Positions 15,894 through 25,346 of a DNA stretch of 64,000 bases are shown here, one piece after another. The position numbers were made by a program, and so were the translations under genes. The first letter of the stretch is position 1, and each line of letters begins with the position of its first letter. The notes beneath the pieces are model-generated. The model was not told where the DNA came from, did not search any database, and worked only from the letters and a program-made list of their open reading frames with translations. This stretch comes from a virus. The stretch spans positions 18,589 through 82,588 of the IMG/VR virus record IMGVR_UViG_3300025141_015211; one strand, given 5' to 3'.

Positions 15894-17582
15894 CTAAGTA
15901 CCTGTATCACCAAAAAGATCACAATCTGCAAGTACTGAGTAGCTTATTTCTATTTCTGTTCCTGCTTCTGGTACGTAGCTTCCCATAAAGTCAACTGAAT
16001 TCTCTATATCGTTGTAAGTCCAATCACTTACCGCTGTTCCATCAACCTCTACAACAATTGTTTCCTCATAGGGAATGTCTGTCAACTCAAATGATCTGTT
16101 CAGTATAGAGTCGTGTGCAAGACCTTCAAGATCAGCACCCCAATCTTCAGAGCAAAGTGATACAAACTCACCTCCCATTAGTGCAGTTACCTCAATATAA
16201 CCCTCGCCATAATCTGCACTGGCCCAAGAAGACGTTGTGCTTGAGCATCCGCTTGGTGAATCACCAACAACTGCATGTGTTACTGCCATGCTGTCAGTTG
16301 CCTTGAGAGATTTAAAGTGGGTTGCATATTCTAGGTCTGTCTTTGAAGACCAGTCCTTCTCATCAGAGACGAAGATAACAATTAGTTTTGCATCAGTTCT
16401 AAGAAACCCAGCACCGGGTGCTGCATCACCCCCAGGTGATGTAGCAAGCTCTGCGTAGTGAAGACCCTTCTCCATGGAAGAACCGTATGTTCCCGCAATT
16501 GCCTGATCTGTAAACTCTGTCTCTAAGTCAGGTGTTGTGTCTGTTAGTATAGGCCCTTGAAATGTTTCGTCGTCAGTTGTTATGACAGCAATCTGATAGT
16601 CAACACCTGTTATACCAAAGACGCCTATAAAGGAAGTGAAGTTATCTGTAAGTGCAGTTTGCCATATAGACATCGAGCCTGAATTATCAATAACAAAAAG
16701 AATGTCTGCGCTTGTGACTTCATCTTGCTCGAAGTCATCTATTAAATCTAGCGCAAAATCACCGTCAGCTATCTGGTCAGCACGTGCCATTGGTGTGACA
16801 GGATCATTAGACCTCACCTCAACAAATCCTGAGTCTGTTAGTTCATCATACGGTTCGTGACCAATCATAACATTCTTAGAAGCGCCTGGTGTTATTGTCC
16901 ACGGAAGTGGACCATTAACTTCTTCGTATAATGTGATCTCTAATTCAGCTGGATATGAAACATAAAAGTCTAAGCTCGTCACTACAAGATCAACATCTCC
17001 CACATTAGAGATTTTAACCTCTTTTTCACCGTCACAGCCAATCAATGTTAACCCGAAATCGTGATAGTAAGGATCAATCTCAATAACAGGGGCTGACCCA
17101 TTGCCTGTGACGGGGATTGTTACAGTTGGTTCGTCTGGGTCGTTAGATATGATTGTTACTGACTCTGTATTAGTCTCATAAGTCACTGGATCGTATGAAA
17201 CACTAAAGTCGCTTTGCTGTGCTGGCGACAAAATAGGTGACCCGAGCGGCGTGAGTGTGTAGACGCTTGATCCAACATTGAGCCTAATATCTGTTACATT
17301 TAGATCAGCGTCGCCAACATTCTTAACAGTTACAACCTCTGTCCCAACATCTCCAAGTGCATTGAGGTTGCCAAAATCAATTGCCGTATGTGACACCTCT
17401 ATATCTGGATAGACTGGATCAGGTTCGGGAGGTGCAGTATCTGGATCTGGTGTTGGCTCTGCAGAATCAACTGCAATATCGCCGGGTTCAGAAACATCTT
17501 CATTTAGTGCGTGTATCTTATAATCACTGCACCCTACTAGGAATAGTGTATAGAAAATAAAACTGACGAAACGAGATGTCAT
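15894..17582 (-). CDS. VWA lipoprotein with ASH-like repeats (562 aa)
   Basis: Lipobox FLVGC (Cys18) is followed by an acidic Pro/Asp/Glu linker (about 25-58). Two Ig-like ASH-type domains then lie at about 59-162 (IDFGNLNALG, VTVKNVGDADLNV) and 165-265 (HDFGLTLIG, VKISNVGDVDLVV). A VWA domain with MIDAS D299-N-S-G-S303 and a C-terminal beta module like that of the 292-residue VWA lipoprotein follow. It should be a large extracytoplasmic lipoprotein. This architecture is familiar from Myxococcota and Bdellovibrionota genomes and unexpected in a phage. Confidence 0.85.
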   Translation of the reverse strand: MTSRFVSFIFYTLFLVGCSDYKIHALNEDVSEPGDIAVDSAEPTPDPDTAPPEPDPVYPDIEVSHTAIDFGNLNALGDVGTEVVTVKNVGDADLNVTDIRLNVGSSVYTLTPLGSPILSPAQQSDFSVSYDPVTYETNTESVTIISNDPDEPTVTIPVTGNGSAPVIEIDPYYHDFGLTLIGCDGEKEVKISNVGDVDLVVTSLDFYVSYPAELEITLYEEVNGPLPWTITPGASKNVMIGHEPYDELTDSGFVEVRSNDPVTPMARADQIADGDFALDLIDDFEQDEVTSADILFVIDNSGSMSIWQTALTDNFTSFIGVFGITGVDYQIAVITTDDETFQGPILTDTTPDLETEFTDQAIAGTYGSSMEKGLHYAELATSPGGDAAPGAGFLRTDAKLIVIFVSDEKDWSSKTDLEYATHFKSLKATDSMAVTHAVVGDSPSGCSSTTSSWASADYGEGYIEVTALMGGEFVSLCSEDWGADLEGLAHDSILNRSFELTDIPYEETIVVEVDGTAVSDWTYNDIENSVDFMGSYVPEAGTEIEISYSVLADCDLFGDTGT

Positions 17583-17628
17583 ATAATTAAATATGATCTA
17601 CTATAGTTTTATTATTTTATTACAATAT

Positions 17629-17705
17629 TGGCTGGGGCGGCTGGACTCGAACCAGCAACCTCCCGGGTAACAACCGGGTGTCCTTGCCTGTAGGACCTCA
17701 CCCCA
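17629..17705 (-). tRNA. tRNA-Asn (anticodon GTT), CCA encoded
   Basis: On the minus strand the acceptor is TGGGGTG/CGCCCCA, the D arm GTCC/GGAC, the anticodon stem CCCGG/CCGGG around TTGTTAC, the T arm GCTGG-TTCGAGT-CCAGC, with discriminator G and encoded CCA. It is the last of a three-gene tRNA array. Confidence 0.96.
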
Positions 17706-17707
17706 AT

Positions 17708-17782
17708 TGGAGCGGATGACTGGATTTGAACCAGCGACAACCACGTTGGCAACGTGGAGCTCTACCACTGAGCTACATCCGC
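17708..17782 (-). tRNA. tRNA-Gly (anticodon GCC), CCA encoded
   Basis: Acceptor GCGGATG/CATCCGC, D arm GCTC/GAGC, anticodon stem CCACG/CGTGG around TTGCCAA and a T arm with loop TTCAAAT are all present, with discriminator T and encoded CCA. It lies between tRNA-Thr and tRNA-Asn with gaps of only a few bases, so the three are probably cut from one transcript. Confidence 0.96.
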
Positions 17783-17787
17783 AATTG

Positions 17788-17863
17788 TGGAGCCACCTAT
17801 CAGATTTGAACTGATGACCTACGGTTTACAAAACCGTTGCTCTACCGACTGAGCTAAGATGGC
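17788..17863 (-). tRNA. tRNA-Thr (anticodon TGT), CCA encoded
   Basis: Acceptor GCCATCT/AGGTGGC, D arm GCTC/GAGC, anticodon stem ACGGT/ACCGT around TTTGTAA and T arm ATCAG-TTCAAAT-CTGAT complete the cloverleaf, with encoded CCA. Its first base is also the last base of the stop codon of the upstream VOC-family gene, so the tRNA must be excised from the end of that mRNA. Confidence 0.96.
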
Positions 17864-18156
17864 TAATCTGTGTATTTAATCAATTCAATTGTATTACCGT
17901 CCGGATCAGATTTATAAATATAATTGCTACCATCTCGATGTTTCTTAGGTTTTTCTTGTTCTTTGAAATCATCAACTAAAAATGCTACATGAGGCGGGTG
18001 CTGACCCCTAGAAGTAAGCGCTAATTTTGTTGAGCCTATTTGAAGCATTGCCCATGTTTTATCAACATACAAAATGCATGCATCAAGATTTTCTCTATAC
18101 CAAATTACGGATCTTTCTATGTCTTCTACACAAATTGCAACATGATCAAACTGCAT
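17863..18156 (-). CDS. VOC/glyoxalase-superfamily protein (97 aa)
   Basis: The product is a single vicinal-oxygen-chelate unit: FDHVAICVEDIERSVIWYRENL at the start and SDPDGNTIELIKY at the end, with HVAFLVDDF between. H4 and E92 could bind metal. Members include glyoxalases, dioxygenases and antibiotic-resistance proteins, and the substrate cannot be told. The stop overlaps the tRNA-Thr by one base. Confidence 0.8.
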   Translation of the reverse strand: MQFDHVAICVEDIERSVIWYRENLDACILYVDKTWAMLQIGSTKLALTSRGQHPPHVAFLVDDFKEQEKPKKHRDGSNYIYKSDPDGNTIELIKYTD

Positions 18157-18157
18157 T

Positions 18158-18712
18158 TTATTTTTGACCTTTTTCTACTGCTTCTTTTCTTAGTTCACCT
18201 TCCATAACTGCCTTTGCAAGCTCTGAGCTAGATCTAATCTTTCCGCCGCCTACATTAAAAATTACTTCGCAGCCGATATCTTCACATAGATTAAACTCAG
18301 GTACGTTTTCTGCTGAGTCTCGATCGCCGCCCTTTGTAAAAAAATTTGGCCTCAAGGCATCTATTGCGCCTGTTACAGTCTGTGTACCGTCATCCCATCC
18401 GAGGACGTAATCAACACCATCGATTCCTGCGACAATTTCCATACGCTCTGGATGCGGCATAAATGCGTAACCTTTTTTTCGATAGAGAAATCCGTCGCCG
18501 TTAACTATCACTACAAAGACACCCGGCTTTCCTCTTCCTGTTGGTCCGCCCTCACACATTAGTGCTGTCTGTTGTAAACACCTTAAATGACCTACGTGAA
18601 GCGGATCAAACCCGCCGGAAGTGCAGTAGATATTAAATCCTAATGACTTAATCTCTTCACTTAACTTGTCAATTTCGCTGTGAGAAAAAATTTTCTTAGT
18701 TGAATACATCAT
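18158..18712 (-). CDS. Cytidylyltransferase-fold protein, RfaE/HldE C-domain-like
   Basis: TSGGFDPLHVGHLRCL contains the H-x-G-H signature of the nucleotidyltransferase fold. TKGGDRD in the middle and a late KIRSSSEL helix match the ADP-heptose synthase C-terminal domain (RfaE/HldE). It may form a nucleotide-activated sugar for surface glycans, consistent with the epimerases and sulfotransferase in the window. No sugar kinase domain is attached. Confidence 0.8.
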   Translation of the reverse strand: MMYSTKKIFSHSEIDKLSEEIKSLGFNIYCTSGGFDPLHVGHLRCLQQTALMCEGGPTGRGKPGVFVVIVNGDGFLYRKKGYAFMPHPERMEIVAGIDGVDYVLGWDDGTQTVTGAIDALRPNFFTKGGDRDSAENVPEFNLCEDIGCEVIFNVGGGKIRSSSELAKAVMEGELRKEAVEKGQK

Positions 18713-18778
18713 AAAATAAGCCCTTTACATATTTTTAGATTCTAAACACGCTATTTGAAATGTTTCAATCTATTCAAC

Positions 18779-19120
18779 TTATCTTTGGCGCACGTACGTC
18801 ATTGATAAACTAGGGTCTACACACATAGGCATTCCCGGCATTTTTATAATCTCTACAATCTCTGTGCTTGCAAAGTAAAAAGTATGTGTAACCCACGGGG
18901 AGTTCCCATCTATCTTAGTATCATCACAATAAAGTTTCAATACTTTAGCTTCTTCATCTTTCTCTGCAGCTATATTTTTGCAACCGTCTGCTTCCATATT
19001 GACAACAAGTGCATCTAAACACAAACTATTAGAAGATTCAAAATTCTTCCCTGCAAAATTATGCTTAGCAAAGCAGCCAAAGAAAACTACAGGTAAAAAC
19101 ATCAAAAGATACTTTGTCAT
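18779..19120 (-). CDS. Small cysteine-rich lipoprotein, family A paralogue
   Basis: Signal peptide with lipobox VFFGC, then FAKHNFAGKNFESSNSLC, which aligns with the lipoprotein at 5329-5658 (N-x-AGKN-x-E-x-S-x-x-C). Both then have D-x-L-x-VN-x-x-A-x-GC. The ATG overlaps the stop of the nucleotidyltransferase gene upstream (ATGA). Its role is unknown. Confidence 0.75.
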   Translation of the reverse strand: MTKYLLMFLPVVFFGCFAKHNFAGKNFESSNSLCLDALVVNMEADGCKNIAAEKDEEAKVLKLYCDDTKIDGNSPWVTHTFYFASTEIVEIIKMPGMPMCVDPSLSMTYVRQR

Positions 19121-19851
19121 TTTAATTTCTCGCTTTGATGTATTTCATCAAGTGACATATAAGAATCATAATCTCTATCATAGGCGTCGTATAGCATTTT
19201 TATATAATCTGTCCTACGAAGCAGTTTGAATGCTAAATTTTCTGCTGAATACTCGCCCGACCTTTGGAGACCTGATTGCCGCATATTTTTTATTTTTTCT
19301 TTCATTTTTTCAATTCTTGGCATACGATTTGGTGACTTTAAGATCACATTGATCTCTCGCATTATCTGTTTTGCTTTCTTTTTTGCAGAATCTAAATTTG
19401 TGACGCCCCTAATCCGTTCAGGCTTTACTATCCAATCATCTTTGACAATGCTGTATACCCCTGTAGAATGATGTGGTTCTGTTTCATTCTGTGCATATAG
19501 TTCAACTTCATGACCTTTTATTGTTATATCATGCTTTTGATTCCACACAGACTTTTTAGCGCTCAATAACTTTTCAACTAAAGCTTCATTATCATCTACG
19601 TCTTTATAATTGATTATTAAGTGTAAATCAAAGTCTGACACTTTTGTATAATTGAAATTTGCAAGACTCCCTGTCAATGTAACATCTAATAGTTGTGCAC
19701 CCACATCTAAGTAAGCATAAAAATCTTGAGCAATTTTCAATAGCTTTAACCTGATTTCAGGTAATAATTTTTCATTTTTCCACACTTTAGTACTCAAGTT
19801 TTTATGAGGAACTAAAGCAAGAATCTGTGATCTTGTTATCACTTTTATCAC
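19117..19851 (-). CDS. Polymerase-beta-type nucleotidyltransferase
   Basis: TLTGSLANFNYTKVSDFDLHLII holds the G-S of the catalytic loop and the paired Asp residues (D-F-D) of the minimal nucleotidyltransferase fold. The rest is helical, with IKGHEVELYAQ supplying a possible third acidic residue. Such stand-alone enzymes are common in phages and may modify nucleotides, tRNA or proteins. The substrate is not evident. Confidence 0.75.
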   Translation of the reverse strand: MIKVITRSQILALVPHKNLSTKVWKNEKLLPEIRLKLLKIAQDFYAYLDVGAQLLDVTLTGSLANFNYTKVSDFDLHLIINYKDVDDNEALVEKLLSAKKSVWNQKHDITIKGHEVELYAQNETEPHHSTGVYSIVKDDWIVKPERIRGVTNLDSAKKKAKQIMREINVILKSPNRMPRIEKMKEKIKNMRQSGLQRSGEYSAENLAFKLLRRTDYIKMLYDAYDRDYDSYMSLDEIHQSEKLK

Positions 19852-19865
19852 CTGATGATGCTGTA

Positions 19866-20111
19866 TTAATTATACTCTTCATCACCAGGTATATAGATTA
19901 ATTCTTCGCAAGTCTTACCTTCATGTTGAAATGTTCCGCATGATATTTCAGTTAACTCAAGTAAGCTAGTTCGTGTGTCACTCAATATCCTGCAAAGCTC
20001 TGAAAATTCTTCAAGATTGAATGTCATAGTTGTCTTATCTGTAACAGCAACTATTACTTCACCGTCTGCAAAGTCAAACCACGAAAAATCTGTAAGCGCT
20101 TTAGGTTTCAT
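19866..20111 (-). CDS. Hypothetical protein (81 aa)
   Basis: The product alternates strands and a helix (DFSWFDFADGEVIVAVTDKTTMTF-type pattern, then EFSELCRILSDTRTSLLEL) and ends with an acidic tail. Its start lies 11 bases inside the upstream SH3-like gene. No family is recognised. Confidence 0.55.
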   Translation of the reverse strand: MKPKALTDFSWFDFADGEVIVAVTDKTTMTFNLEEFSELCRILSDTRTSLLELTEISCGTFQHEGKTCEELIYIPGDEEYN

Positions 20112-20289
20112 CTTTAACTACTTCTAGTTTTTTTAAATTAAATTCGAACCAACTTTCAACACCATTAGTACTAAGCACTTTCCAAAAGTGTGGATGTGTG
20201 TCTTCTGGCATGATTAACACACCTATTTCGTTATTCTTGTCTTCGGACTGATTTTGTACTAAATCACCTTGTGTATAGACAGCACTCAT
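20101..20289 (-). CDS. Small SH3-barrel-like protein (62 aa)
   Basis: TQGDLVQNQ, then EIGVLIMPED, then FWKVLSTNG, WFEFNLKKLEVV, reproduces the G-D-L-V, G-[IV], L-E-V order of the other small barrel-like proteins, here on the minus strand. Function unknown. Confidence 0.6.
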   Translation of the reverse strand: MSAVYTQGDLVQNQSEDKNNEIGVLIMPEDTHPHFWKVLSTNGVESWFEFNLKKLEVVKDET

Positions 20290-20580
20290 TTAACACCTGT
20301 CTGGTTCACTAATCTTATTGTTTTGAAGATCATTTTTTAGATGCTTCAAAACAATATGTATCTGACTTTCATGTGCATGTACAGACATCTTGTCAATAAA
20401 TATCTTTTCAAATTGCGCAAAGCTATCTATAAGAATATCTAATTTTTTTATTTCAAAAATTACGTCATCTGTGCACTGTAAAAGTACAGCTAAATCTTCT
20501 TCAGACCAATCACATGCTTCAAGAAGCTCTGTCTGCCTTATTATGTCAACCTTCAGGGAAGTTATAAAATTGAGAAACAT
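20290..20580 (-). CDS. Helical hypothetical protein (96 aa)
   Basis: The product is predicted to be nearly all helix (SEEDLAVLLQCTDDVIFEIKKLDILI). It overlaps the end of the upstream helix-turn-helix gene by 35 bases, so a later non-ATG start cannot be excluded. No family is recognised. Confidence 0.5.
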   Translation of the reverse strand: MFLNFITSLKVDIIRQTELLEACDWSEEDLAVLLQCTDDVIFEIKKLDILIDSFAQFEKIFIDKMSVHAHESQIHIVLKHLKNDLQNNKISEPDRC

Positions 20581-20851
20581 CTTCTAAATCCACTATGGCA
20601 GTCATTAGACCCGACTGAAATCGTGGATCAGATGATACTTTCTTAATCTTACCCTTTGACACGGGAATGTTATACACATCAAACAATTCTGTTACAAATT
20701 TTGACATTGCTGAAAGAAAAATATTCCTCGCAGTAGAGTGATTCATCTTACAACCTTCATCTGTCATCTTTTCTGCTATTTCTCTATAGCCTAACCCGCT
20801 ATCAACAGTTGCATAACCATGCTCAACTTTGTATCCTTTTGGCATCGACAT
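20546..20851 (-). CDS. Helix-turn-helix protein, candidate detached sigma region 4
   Basis: The start chosen (MSMPKGYK) has AAAGGGG about 10 bases upstream and lies 5 bases after the sigma-gene stop. Residues about 19-50, GLGYREIAEKMTDEG then KMNHSTARNIFLSAMSKF, form a helix-turn-helix whose order ([YL]-x-E-I-A, turn, V/A-R-x-[IV], A-[LM]-x-K) parallels sigma region 4.2 (L-x-E-[IV]-G, then R-x-R-x-x-Q-I-x-x-x-A-x-x-K-L). The neighbouring sigma factor stops inside its own region 4. I infer the two proteins may cooperate. An independent regulator is equally possible. Confidence 0.6.
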   Translation of the reverse strand: MSMPKGYKVEHGYATVDSGLGYREIAEKMTDEGCKMNHSTARNIFLSAMSKFVTELFDVYNIPVSKGKIKKVSSDPRFQSGLMTAIVDLEDVSQFYNFPEG

Positions 20852-20855
20852 AACT

Positions 20856-21617
20856 TTACCCCTTTGCGATTTGCTGAATTGTTTCTTTAGTAGCTTCAAA
20901 GTCGCTGCTAGCGACTAAATCATCAGAAATTCCAAACCTAAGCCTCAAAATTTTCTCTTCACGCTCAGATAGCCCTTCCAGGCAATTTTTTATTGCAATC
21001 ATAATCTTTTCTTTATCAAGCTCACTATCAATATTTACAGCTTCATCGTCAACAATCACTTCAAGTAATGTGCGCCCTTCTGAATCTGTCCACGGATTTG
21101 TATCTAGTGACATAATTTTTGTCAAATTTATGGACTCTATGCTGGCACGTATCATACCGTCAGACACGCCTAAAAGATCTGCAAGTTCGTTTACAGTGGG
21201 TAACTGTCCAAACTCTTCTTCATATTCAACATTTAACTTCTGTATTTTCCAAGCAATGCTTGCTGTATGTGACGGGATCCTCACTGTGTTTCTATGCATG
21301 CTTACATGTCTACTAACAGCTTGTCTAATCCACCAACATGCATATGTAGAAAACTTAAAGCCGCGACGCCAGTCAAACCGATCAACTGCTTTCATTAGAC
21401 CAATATTTGATTCTTGAATTAGATCTTCAAAGTCACAGCCACGTTTTGCATATTTTTTTGCAATGCTTATCGCAAGCCTTAAATTTGCTTCTATCATACG
21501 ATCTCTTGCAGATTGATCTCCTTTTTCTATTGCTTTCGCAAGAACAACTTCCTGTTCTCTTGACAAAAGACTGTTTCTGGATACGTCTTTAAAATAAGAA
21601 TCTAAAATATTCGCCAT
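20856..21617 (-). CDS. Sigma-70-family factor with truncated region 4
   Basis: Region 1.2/2 is present (LSREQEVVLAKAI, then ANLRLAISIAKKYAKRG, DLIQESNIGLMKAVDRFD and FSTYACWWIRQAVSRHV). Region 3 follows (RIPSHTASIAWKIQ, LADLLGVS), as does the start of region 4 (LSEREEKILRLRFGI). The chain then ends at KETIQQIAKG, within the first helix of the region 4.2 helix-turn-helix, so the recognition helix is missing. T4 gp55 is a known sigma without a region 4 that acts with a co-activator. A CGTGTAT-17-TATAAT promoter lies upstream with AGGAG near the ATG. Confidence 0.88.
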   Translation of the reverse strand: MANILDSYFKDVSRNSLLSREQEVVLAKAIEKGDQSARDRMIEANLRLAISIAKKYAKRGCDFEDLIQESNIGLMKAVDRFDWRRGFKFSTYACWWIRQAVSRHVSMHRNTVRIPSHTASIAWKIQKLNVEYEEEFGQLPTVNELADLLGVSDGMIRASIESINLTKIMSLDTNPWTDSEGRTLLEVIVDDEAVNIDSELDKEKIMIAIKNCLEGLSEREEKILRLRFGISDDLVASSDFEATKETIQQIAKG

Positions 21618-21649
21618 AAGGTATTGTCTCCTGATTTGTTGACACTATT

Positions 21650-21678
21650 ATTATATCATTTTTTTTTAAAAAATACAC
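21650..21678 (-). promoter_or_regulatory. Promoter of the CGTGTAA-17-TATAAT class, before the sigma gene
   Basis: Reading the minus strand, GTGTAT (21678-21673, preceded by C) and TATAAT (21655-21650) are 17 bases apart. Transcription should begin near 21643, leaving a leader of about 26 bases containing AGGAG. Confidence 0.65.
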
Positions 21679-21698
21679 GAAAGCGAGCCTTATCTGCT

Positions 21699-21727
21699 AA
21701 GCGTGCAGATATAATATAATCACGCTT
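21699..21727. promoter_or_regulatory. Inverted repeat upstream of the sigma promoter
   Basis: AAGCGTG (21699-21705) and CACGCTT (21721-21727) are perfect complements separated by an AT-rich 15-base centre that itself contains two overlapping TATAAT-like strings. There is no T-run in either direction, so an operator or a divergent promoter site is likelier than a terminator. Confidence 0.4.
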
Positions 21728-21754
21728 ACATCAAAGAAAAGGATCTTTTGTGTA

Positions 21755-21997
21755 TTAAAAAGCTCGAGTATTCCTACGCGAGTTATTTGGCCGAGGGTTG
21801 TTTAATACATACTCCCTGTGGGCCTCCTGACGACGGTATCTAACTTCAAGCTCTCGCTGGACGTAACAAAGATCAAGCTCTGCTGATTCTCTTTGACGCC
21901 CTCTTGAATTTTTAATAATTGACTTCAGGCGACGTGCATGTTGATTAAGATCAGACTCATCAATCTTTGAAAGATAATCAATATTTAGCATACGCAT
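21755..21997 (-). CDS. Basic helical protein (80 aa)
   Basis: Helical and rich in Arg (HARRLKSIIKNSRGRQRESAEL, then RELEVRYRRQEAHREY). It could bind nucleic acid. No family is recognised. A long untranslated stretch holding the inverted repeat and sigma promoter follows it. Confidence 0.55.
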   Translation of the reverse strand: MRMLNIDYLSKIDESDLNQHARRLKSIIKNSRGRQRESAELDLCYVQRELEVRYRRQEAHREYVLNNPRPNNSRRNTRAF

Positions 21998-22081
21998 ATT
22001 TTCACACTATTATTTTTATTGTTTTGTGCCCATGATTGAGCTTTTAAATTTAACACAATACAGTAAATTGTTCAAATAAAC

Positions 22082-22429
22082 TTACATAATTTCAGGAAAA
22101 ATAAGTCTTGCTATAATGCCTACAATTGATGCTGTAACAAGCCAAAGAAACTTTTGATAAGTCGATAGTTGTGCTTTCATTAGTGCAATATCTTCGTTTA
22201 TAGTGCTAGGTATTGTTTTACACGTAGCTTCTAAAAGTGCAATCCTAGTCTCTTGACTATTTGACTGTGTGTTCAATGTAGAAATTGAGTTTTGTATAGA
22301 CTCAAACCCTTCTTTTAATTGATCTAGTTTAGACTCCACGCTTGTTGTTGTTACTTTAAGATCTGTTAGAGCATCTTGTAATTTAATCAACCAGTCTTCT
22401 GCGCTTTTATTACCATTTGGCATATTCAC
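22082..22429 (-). CDS. Coiled-coil protein with C-terminal membrane anchor (115 aa)
   Basis: Residues 15-85 form a coiled coil (heptads in TTSVESKLDQLKEGFESIQ) and residues 93-111 (FLWLVTASIVGIIARLIF) a single C-terminal membrane span. The layout matches XhlA-type hemolysin/holin-accessory proteins, and is like that of 12362-12685, but length and layout are all there is. The start overlaps the preceding gene's stop by 4 bases. Confidence 0.6.
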   Translation of the reverse strand: MNMPNGNKSAEDWLIKLQDALTDLKVTTTSVESKLDQLKEGFESIQNSISTLNTQSNSQETRIALLEATCKTIPSTINEDIALMKAQLSTYQKFLWLVTASIVGIIARLIFPEIM

Positions 22430-22635
22430 CTCACGTTTATAAACACGCCGAATCTATCTTTTACAAGATTTTTAAGCGCATTCTTACTTATCTTCGATCT
22501 TACAGATGCTGTGTAACCTTTTGCACTTTTTTTAATTTGAGGAACAGAATTGATAGCATCATTTGCTTTTATCCATGTTAGTGCTAAGTGCAAATCAACT
22601 CTAGACGCTGAGCTTATTTTAGCTTCATTTAACAT
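22426..22635 (-). CDS. Hypothetical basic protein (69 aa)
   Basis: ATG giving MLNEAKIS is chosen over a TTG 18 bases upstream. A helix (RVDLHLALTWIKANDAIN) is followed by basic strands (YTASVRSKIS, FGVFINVR). No family is recognised. Confidence 0.5.
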   Translation of the reverse strand: MLNEAKISSASRVDLHLALTWIKANDAINSVPQIKKSAKGYTASVRSKISKNALKNLVKDRFGVFINVR

Positions 22636-22660
22636 TTTTAGTTCTCGACACAAAAATTGT

Positions 22661-23008
22661 TTAAATTACTATAGGATTACCCTTATAGCTAACTCTTCTA
22701 TCTCCCAAGTCTATAACTCTAATAACTTCTACACCCGGTAGCTTTTTAACTTCTTTAAGAATCTTCTCAAGACTATCAAAAACTGGTCCAGGCTCGGGTA
22801 AAAATTTAATGTATATATCAAGAACAGCTTTTCCTGCTTTCTTTCTAACAACTTGATCTGACTGACCGACAACAGCAACTCCGCTTAACACGCGAATCCT
22901 TGTCATTGTATCGGGAACATGTGCCTTGTATGCCATTGTAAGCTTTACTGTGGCTTTTAACAACCCCCGATGGAGGCGCATTGAATCTTTTTGTTCTTTT
23001 AAATACAT
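22661..23008 (-). CDS. Hypothetical alpha/beta protein (115 aa)
   Basis: The ATG (MYLKEQKDSM) is preferred over TTG nine bases upstream because GAAAG lies at a suitable distance. Strands TRIRVLSGVAVV, AVLDIYIKFLP and VIRVIDLGDRRV alternate with a helix (SLEKILKEVKKL), suggesting a ferredoxin-like fold. A perfect hairpin lies just upstream of the ribosome-binding site. Function unknown. Confidence 0.6.
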   Translation of the reverse strand: MYLKEQKDSMRLHRGLLKATVKLTMAYKAHVPDTMTRIRVLSGVAVVGQSDQVVRKKAGKAVLDIYIKFLPEPGPVFDSLEKILKEVKKLPGVEVIRVIDLGDRRVSYKGNPIVI

Positions 23009-23015
23009 GTCTTTC

Positions 23016-23038
23016 AAGTGTAGTAATTGACTACACTT
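23016..23038 (-). promoter_or_regulatory. Perfect 9-bp hairpin between groEL and the next gene
   Basis: AAGTGTAGT and ACTACACTT flank a 5-base loop, in the 42-base gap after the groEL stop. No T-run follows, so it is not a typical terminator. Lying immediately before the ribosome-binding site of the next gene, it could be an mRNA processing or stability element, or a protein-binding site. Confidence 0.5.
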
Positions 23039-23050
23039 ATAAATATCACA

Positions 23051-24856
<1,806 letters not shown>

Positions 24857-24857
<1 letters not shown>

Positions 24858-25318
24858 TATGTCTCCAGACCACTAACACTTACTTTTGCCTTCATTCCTT
24901 GTCCTAAATCAACTTCAATGCGCTCATCTAAGTTAAAAGAATGTGCATGTTGATATCCTGTTGTTTCGGTATCATGTGCTTCATGCTTAACATGTGCATC
25001 GTCTTCAATTTTACTTGATGATGTTAAGTCCACATTAAATGCTGTTTTTGCTATATCTTCAGCTTTCTTAACAATACCTGCAATAGTTGTTCTTGCGTTC
25101 TCAATCATAACTGACATCGCGTCAGCGCTAGATGAATAAATACCTGTGCCTAGTTTTTGCAAATCAATTTGATCTTGGGCTGGTGTTGGTAGTTCAACAA
25201 TGTAAGAAATTGACTCCCCTTCTAGTGTCTTTCTCAGAATTTTTTCTACAACTTTAACAGGTATTACACTGTGATCTTTTTTTATAAGCACATATAATAC
25301 TTGACCTACTTCATACAT
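24857..25318 (-). CDS. Hypothetical protein with N-terminal barrel-like domain (153 aa)
   Basis: The ATG giving MYEVGQVLYVLIKKD has AAGGTAAG upstream and is preferred over a start 30 bases earlier. The first 50 residues (VGQVLYVLI, VIPVKVVEKILR, SISYIVELPT) look like a small beta barrel. A helical middle and a His-rich acidic segment (AHVKHEAHDTETTGYQHAHS) follow. It lies two genes upstream of groEL in the same operon. No family is recognised. Confidence 0.55.
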
Positions 25319-25346
25319 TAGACTTACCTTACAGTTAAAGATACAC

